Part shown: positions 59,587-64,000 of the stretch, piece after piece
Position numbering within the stretch: position 1 is the stretch's first letter
Layout of the letters: each line of letters starts with the position of its first letter
Assembly (NCBI RefSeq): GCF_020329505.1
Contig: NZ_JAGKJJ010000003.1
Coordinates: forward strand, 186,001 to 250,000
Source: Bradyrhizobium semiaridum
GTDB taxonomy: Bacteria > Pseudomonadota > Alphaproteobacteria > Rhizobiales > Xanthobacteraceae
DNA: 64,000 nucleotides
Direction of reading: 5' to 3'
Translations under genes and position numbers: made by a program
Notes under the pieces: model-generated
Told to the model about the DNA's origin: nothing
Seen by the model: the letters and a program-made list of their open reading frames with translations, nothing else
The model's database searches: none

Positions 59587-60377
59587 GCGCCCTGCTCACC
59601 GTCGAGAACCTGAGCAAGCGATTTGGCGGCCTGCAGGCGGTCGCCGACGTCAGCCTGTCCGTGACGGCCGGCGAGATCTGCAGCGTGATCGGTCCGAACG
59701 GCGCCGGCAAGACCACCCTGTTCAACATGATCTCCGGCGTGCTCCGCCCGAGCGGCGGGCGCATCAGCTTCGACGGAATCGATCTTGCAACCGTCTCGCC
59801 GTGGCGCTTCGCGGCCATCGGCATCGGCCGCACCTTCCAGAATCTCGCGCTGTTCAAGCACGGCACCGTGGTCGAGAACATCCTGACCGGCCGCCATGCC
59901 CATCTGCGCTCGACCGTGCTCGATGCCATCATCCACTTCGGCCGCACCCGCACCGAGGAAATCGCCGCGCGCCGGCATGTCGAGCGCATCATCGAGTTCC
60001 TCGAGATCGAGCAGATCCGCGACGCCGTGGTCGGCACCCTCTCCTACGGCCAGCAGAAACGCGTCGAACTCGCCCGCGCGCTCGCCTGCGAGCCGAAGCT
60101 GCTGCTGCTCGACGAGATGGTATCCGGGATGAACCAGGAGGAGACCGAGGATATCGCCCGCTTCGTGCTCGATATCAGGGACGAGCTCGGCATCACCGTG
60201 CTGATGATCGAGCACGAGATGCGGATCGTGATGGATATTTCCGACCGGGTGCATGTCCTGAATTTCGGCCGCAAGATCGCGGAGGGCACGCCCGCCGAAA
60301 TCCGCAACAGTCCTGCGGTCGCGGAAGCCTATCTCGGCCGCCAGCGCGCCGATCAAGCGGCAGGGGTGAGCGCCTGA
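59583..60377 (+). CDS. LivG-type ABC transporter ATPase
   Basis: 264 residues from MSALLTVENLSKRFGG. Walker A GPNGAGKTTLFNM, the LivG block GIGRTFQNLALFKHGTVVEN, signature LSYGQQKRVELARALA, Walker B LLLLDEMVSGMNQEE, switch LMIEHEMRIVMD. Walker B is followed by Met where Pro is usual (DEMVSG), a variation known in LivG-like ATPases of this operon type. The stop overlaps the acyl-CoA synthetase start by one base. Confidence 0.92.
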   Translation: MSALLTVENLSKRFGGLQAVADVSLSVTAGEICSVIGPNGAGKTTLFNMISGVLRPSGGRISFDGIDLATVSPWRFAAIGIGRTFQNLALFKHGTVVENILTGRHAHLRSTVLDAIIHFGRTRTEEIAARRHVERIIEFLEIEQIRDAVVGTLSYGQQKRVELARALACEPKLLLLDEMVSGMNQEETEDIARFVLDIRDELGITVLMIEHEMRIVMDISDRVHVLNFGRKIAEGTPAEIRNSPAVAEAYLGRQRADQAAGVSA

Positions 60378-62308
60378 TGTCGACCCTCGATACGCTGCGG
60401 ACCGTCCATCCATCGGTGCAGGCAGACGCTGCACCGTTTGCGCGTGCGGACGCCGACCCGCTGCAGGACGCGCTGAAGGATGCCGCGATCACCGTGCCGC
60501 AACTTCTGCGCCGCCGCGCGGCGATGCATGGCGACAAGCTCGCCTTGCGCGAAAAGGATTTTGGCATCTGGAATCCCTATTCCTGGAGCCACTATTACCA
60601 GACCGCGCGCGCCGTCGCGCTCGGTCTGCTCGCGCTCGGCATCAAGCCCGGCGACCGCGTCGCCATTGCCGGCGAGAATACGCCAGAATGGTTCTACGCC
60701 GATCTCGGCGTCCAGATGATCGGCGCCGTCGCGGTCGGCATCTACCCGACCAATCCCTGGGTCGAGCTGCAATACATCGTCCGGCACAGCGGCGCCCGCG
60801 TCGTCGTCACCGGCGACCAGGAGCAGACCGACAAGGTGCTCGATGCGATGGCCAATAATGGCGGCCTGCCGGCGCTCGAGGCGATCGTCTGCGTCGACAT
60901 GAAGGGCATGCGGCACTACCGGCAGCCGAACCTGATGTCGTTCGAACAACTGTGCGAGCGCGGCACCGTGCACGCGCGCGAGGTGCCAGACGCGGAAGCC
61001 ACGCTTGACCGCCTGATCACGCAAGCCTCGCCCGACGATGTCAGCATCTTGGTCTACACCTCGGGCACCACCGGTCCGCCCAAGGGCGCGATGCTCACGC
61101 ACCGCAATCTGGTCTATGCGGCCTACACCTATGCCGTGACGGTCGGCATCGCCGACAAGCCGTTCGAGGCCGTCAGCTACCTGCCGCTGTGTCATGTCGC
61201 CGAGCGCTGCTATGGCGAGGTTATGCATCTCGTGCTCGGCGGCACCGTCAGCTTCGCGGAATCGATCGACACCGTCGCGATCAACATCCGCGAGATCGCG
61301 CCGACCTTCTTCGTCGGTGTGCCGCGCATCTATGAGAAGCTGCAACAGGGCTTCCTCTTTCGGCTCGGCGAGAGCGGCAAACTGCGCCAGCGCCTGACCA
61401 GGGCCTGCCTCGCCTGGGGCCGCACGCTGTCGGACCGCCGCCAGGAGGGCACGACGCGCTGGACCGATCGCCTCGCCTATGCCGCGCTCTACCTCGTGAT
61501 GTTCCGCAACATCCAGCGCCATCTCGGCTTCGCCTACAGCCGCCACCGGCTGTGCGCCGGCGCGTCGATCTCGCCCGAGACGCTGCGCTTCTTCGACATC
61601 GTCGGGCGGCCGGTCTCGCAGGGCTATGGCCTTACCGAATCCGGCGGCGTCGCCTTCGTCCAGACCGGCAGCCACCACCGGCTCGGCGGCTGCGGCATTC
61701 CGATGGCGCAGACCGAGTGGAAGCTCGACAGCGACGGCGAGATCCTGCTGCGCAACCCCGGGGTCTTCAAAGGCTACTTCCTGGATGAGAAAGCCTCCAG
61801 CGCATCGATCGAGCCGGGCGGCTGGCTGCGCACCGGCGACATCGTCGAGCTGCTCGAGAACGGCGAGATCGCGGTGGTCGACCGCAAGAAGGCGATCATC
61901 ATCACCGCCGGCGGCAAGAACATCGCGCCGTCAGAAATCGAGAATGCGCTGAAGGACTCCGAATACATCAAGGAGGCGATCGTGGTGGGCGAGGCCAGAA
62001 AATATCTCGGCGCGATCGTCCAGGTCGACTATGAAAGCGTCGGCCGCTGGGCCCGCGACCGCGCCCTGCCCTACACCAACTACAAGTCGCTGTCGCAGCT
62101 GCCCGAGGTCCACGAGCTGGTCGAGCGCGTCGTCACCGACACCAATAAGCGCTTCGCCCGCGTCGAGAACATCAGGCGCTTTGCGATCCTGGAGAAGGAG
62201 CTCGATCACGACGACGGCGAACTGACCGCCACCCAGAAGGTCCGGCGCGCCATGATCGAAAAGAAGTTCGCGCGCGAGCTCGCGCTCATCTACCCCGCGG
62301 AGGCCTGA
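60377..62308 (+). CDS. Long-chain acyl-CoA synthetase (AMP-forming, FAA/FadD15 type)
   Basis: 643 residues. Characteristic long-chain motifs are WNPYSWSHYYQTARAVALGL, the nucleotide loop ILVYTSGTTGPPKGAMLTH, YLPLCHVAERCYGE, and FFVGVPRIYEKLQQG. Then QGYGLTESGGVAFVQ, WLRTGDIVELLENGEIAVVDR and KKAIIITAGGKNIAPSEIEN follow in order, and the C terminus has LTATQKVRRAMIEKKF. It lies inside the ABC operon between the ATPase and permease genes with 1-bp overlaps on both sides, so import and CoA activation of the substrate are probably coupled. The likely cargo is a fatty or aryl-alkanoic acid. Confidence 0.92.
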   Translation: MSTLDTLRTVHPSVQADAAPFARADADPLQDALKDAAITVPQLLRRRAAMHGDKLALREKDFGIWNPYSWSHYYQTARAVALGLLALGIKPGDRVAIAGENTPEWFYADLGVQMIGAVAVGIYPTNPWVELQYIVRHSGARVVVTGDQEQTDKVLDAMANNGGLPALEAIVCVDMKGMRHYRQPNLMSFEQLCERGTVHAREVPDAEATLDRLITQASPDDVSILVYTSGTTGPPKGAMLTHRNLVYAAYTYAVTVGIADKPFEAVSYLPLCHVAERCYGEVMHLVLGGTVSFAESIDTVAINIREIAPTFFVGVPRIYEKLQQGFLFRLGESGKLRQRLTRACLAWGRTLSDRRQEGTTRWTDRLAYAALYLVMFRNIQRHLGFAYSRHRLCAGASISPETLRFFDIVGRPVSQGYGLTESGGVAFVQTGSHHRLGGCGIPMAQTEWKLDSDGEILLRNPGVFKGYFLDEKASSASIEPGGWLRTGDIVELLENGEIAVVDRKKAIIITAGGKNIAPSEIENALKDSEYIKEAIVVGEARKYLGAIVQVDYESVGRWARDRALPYTNYKSLSQLPEVHELVERVVTDTNKRFARVENIRRFAILEKELDHDDGELTATQKVRRAMIEKKFARELALIYPAEA

Positions 62309-63180
62309 TGCAATATTTCTTGCAGCTGCTGATATCCGGGCTTGCGATCGGCGCCATCTACGGCCTGATCGCGATGGGCTTCGCCGTGATCTACAAGTCG
62401 ACCGGCCTGGTCAATTTCGCCCAGGGCGAGATGACCATGATCGTGGCCTATATCGCCTGGACCGTCTCCACGACCGGGAGCGGCAATATCTTGGTCGTTT
62501 CGCTCGCCGCCATCCTCGCCGCTGTTAGCCTCGGCCTAGTCATCGAGCGCGTCGTGATGCGGCCGATGCTCGGCGAGCCGGTGTTTGCCACCGTGATGGT
62601 GACGATCGGCCTTGCGGTGATCCTGCGCTCCTCGATCAATTTCATCTGGGACGCCTATCCGCACGGCCTCGACATCGGCGTCGGCCGCGGCATCGTCCGG
62701 GTCGGCGGCATCGGCGTCCGCACCGGCCAGATCGCCGTCATCGCAACGCTGTTGCTGCTGCTCGCGGCGATCTGGGCGTTCTTCCGCTACAGCAAGACCG
62801 GCGTCGCGATGCGTGCCGTCGCCGCCGACGACCGCACCGCGCTGCTGATGGGCATCAGCGCGACCAGGGTGCATGCCCTCGCCTGGGCGGCCTCGTCGGT
62901 GATTGCAGGCATTGGCGGGGTGTTCTTCGCGCTGTCCTACGACCTGTCGCCGGCCATGTTCCAGCTCGGACTGAAGGCGTTTCCGGCCACCATCCTCGGC
63001 GGCCTCGATGCCGTGCTCGGCTCCGGCATCGGCGGCCTCCTGATCGGCCTCACCGAGAATTTCGCCGGCGGCTATATCGGCTCCGGCATGAAGGAGGTCG
63101 CGGGCTTCGCGATGATCATCGTGGTCCTGATGATCCGCCCGTTCGGCCTGTTCGGCGAACGCGACATCGAGAGGGTCTAG
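62308..63180 (+). CDS. LIV-type ABC transporter permease (LivH-like)
   Basis: 290 residues with about eight hydrophobic segments: LLISGLAIGAIYGLIAMGFA, GLVNFAQGEMTMIVAYIAW, the coupling loop VAMRAVAADDRTALLMGIS (about residues 166-184) and FPATILGGLDAVLGSGIGG. Start overlaps the synthetase stop by one base; the LivM-like gene follows 4 bp after its stop. Confidence 0.93.
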   Translation: MQYFLQLLISGLAIGAIYGLIAMGFAVIYKSTGLVNFAQGEMTMIVAYIAWTVSTTGSGNILVVSLAAILAAVSLGLVIERVVMRPMLGEPVFATVMVTIGLAVILRSSINFIWDAYPHGLDIGVGRGIVRVGGIGVRTGQIAVIATLLLLLAAIWAFFRYSKTGVAMRAVAADDRTALLMGISATRVHALAWAASSVIAGIGGVFFALSYDLSPAMFQLGLKAFPATILGGLDAVLGSGIGGLLIGLTENFAGGYIGSGMKEVAGFAMIIVVLMIRPFGLFGERDIERV

Positions 63181-63184
63181 GGCG

Positions 63185-64000
63185 ATGCGTACCGGCGACT
63201 ACAAGCAGAGCTATGGCGAGCTCGTCACGCTGATCGATTCACCGCCGGTCTGGCTGTGGTCGACGGTGCTGGTGCTGGCGCTGGTCGTCGCACCTTACGT
63301 GCTGAATGCCTATGCGCTGTCGTTCCTGACCATCATCCTGATCACGGTGGTGGGCGCGCTCGGCCTCAACATCCTCACCGGCTATACCGGCTTGATCTCG
63401 CTCGGGCATGTCGGCTTTCTCCTCACCGGCGCCTATGGCTATGCCGTTTTGGTCTCGAAATATCAGCTGCCGCCGCTGGTCGGCTTTCTCGGCGCCGGCC
63501 TCGTCCCCGCGGCCGCCAGCCTGATCGTCGGCGCGCCGTCGCTGCGGCTGAAGGGGCTCTATCTCGCCATCACCACCCTCGCCTTCTCCTTCATCATCAA
63601 CACGGTGATCCTGGAGATGCGCTGGCTGACCAACGGAGCGCGCGGCATCGCGGTGCAGCGGCCCGAAATCTTCGGCGTCAGCTTCGAGAGCGACGCGGCC
63701 TTTACCCATCTCTGTCTTGCGACGGCGATACTGACGCTGTTCGCCACCCTCAATATCCGCCGCAGCCGGGTCGGACGCGCCTTCGTCGCCATCCGCGACA
63801 ACGACACCGCGGCGCGGGTGATGGGCATCAACCTGCACGCCTACAAGCTGCTTGCCTTCGTCACCAGCGCCTTCATCACCGGCATCGCCGGCGCGCTCTA
63901 CGGCATCTACCTCTCGTTCGTGAACGTCGAGGGCTTTCCGTTCCTGCTGTCGATCGAGGCGCTGGCGATCCTGATCGTCGGCGGGCTGGGCTCGGCGCTG
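63185..64000 (+). CDS. LIV-type ABC transporter permease (LivM-like), truncated by window end
   Basis: 272 codons without a stop; the gene runs off the right edge. The protein begins MRTGDYKQSYGELVTLIDS. Membrane segments include LTIILITVVGALGLNILTGY, TGLISLGHVGFLLTGAYGYA and SLRLKGLYLAITTLAFSFII; the loop FVAIRDNDTAARVMGINLHA contacts the ATPase. It is the second permease of the operon started at 57422. A binding-protein gene has not appeared yet and should lie downstream. Confidence 0.92.
   Translation, partial: MRTGDYKQSYGELVTLIDSPPVWLWSTVLVLALVVAPYVLNAYALSFLTIILITVVGALGLNILTGYTGLISLGHVGFLLTGAYGYAVLVSKYQLPPLVGFLGAGLVPAAASLIVGAPSLRLKGLYLAITTLAFSFIINTVILEMRWLTNGARGIAVQRPEIFGVSFESDAAFTHLCLATAILTLFATLNIRRSRVGRAFVAIRDNDTAARVMGINLHAYKLLAFVTSAFITGIAGALYGIYLSFVNVEGFPFLLSIEALAILIVGGLGSAL

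Noticed and set aside
1..64000. Integration sites, tRNA genes, insertion sequences or prophage borders marking a genomic island
   Set aside because: No tRNA, transposase, integrase or long direct repeats were recognised by eye; a tRNA search program would be needed to exclude them fully.

Overview
The window is GC-rich alphaproteobacterial chromosome, most likely Bradyrhizobium or a close relative such as Rhodopseudomonas. The grounds are the dense set of acyl-CoA and aromatic catabolic genes, several LIV-type ABC transporters, and three copies of an intergenic palindrome built on CTAAAGCGCGATGA, which I associate with this group. No rRNA, tRNA, CRISPR array, phage gene or transposase was seen. 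Almost everything is catabolism, uptake and local regulation.

Layout. (1) 1-11499: a CoA-thioester catabolic island. It holds the end of a BadI/MenB-like hydrolase, a BKACE enzyme, two acyl-CoA dehydrogenases, a CitE-like lyase with a MaoC hydratase, an MDR reductase, two Tyr-less SDRs of the PECR/DECR type, an enoyl-CoA hydratase-like protein, an AliA-like acid-CoA ligase, an internally deleted hydratase pseudogene and a MarR regulator. A 12-bp inverted repeat (TACRCNNGYGTA) stands before the regulator and in three other promoters, so the MarR protein probably represses the whole island. (2) 11830-20925: glyoxylate to glycerate metabolism (glxR, hyi, gcl, an IclR regulator), then a CBS protein, a PanE-like reductase, an FAH-family protein, a wrecked glycerate kinase gene and pyruvate kinase. 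(3) 21035-24469: two divergent AMP-forming acyl-CoA ligases. (4) 24664-31661, minus strand: an ABC binding protein without a transporter, an isatin-hydrolase-like cyclase, a DUF35-SDR fusion coupled to a thiolase-like protein, an Ohr peroxidase, a Cys-less racemase-fold protein and an alpha/beta hydrolase with an altered triad. (5) 31743-44456, plus strand: a complete LIV ABC transporter (with a LivM-LivG fusion), indolepyruvate:ferredoxin oxidoreductase, a two-component Rieske oxygenase with its reductase, an SDR and a MarR regulator. Regions 4 and 5 together resemble an indole-3-pyruvate, indole-acetate or isatin catabolic island. (6) 44473-56322, minus strand: an amidase system. amiC and amiR are followed by a leader with two small hairpins and an intrinsic terminator, then a five-gene amide/urea-type ABC transporter, amiE, a MetX-like hydrolase, a CbbQ/NorQ ATPase and a disrupted CbbO/NorD partner. 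(7) 56553-64000: a TetR regulator divergent from an FAD oxidoreductase, which heads a LIV ABC operon with a long-chain acyl-CoA synthetase embedded in it. This operon runs off the right edge.

The strongest regulatory inference is the AmiC/AmiR (ANTAR) antitermination leader at 54435-54529. The strongest decay signals are the glycerate kinase remnant (18972-19501), the hydratase remnant (9652-9872) and the CbbO/NorD gene (44473-46576). The convergent gaps at 5966, 11682 and 20935 hold copies of one repeat that could act as a two-way terminator.
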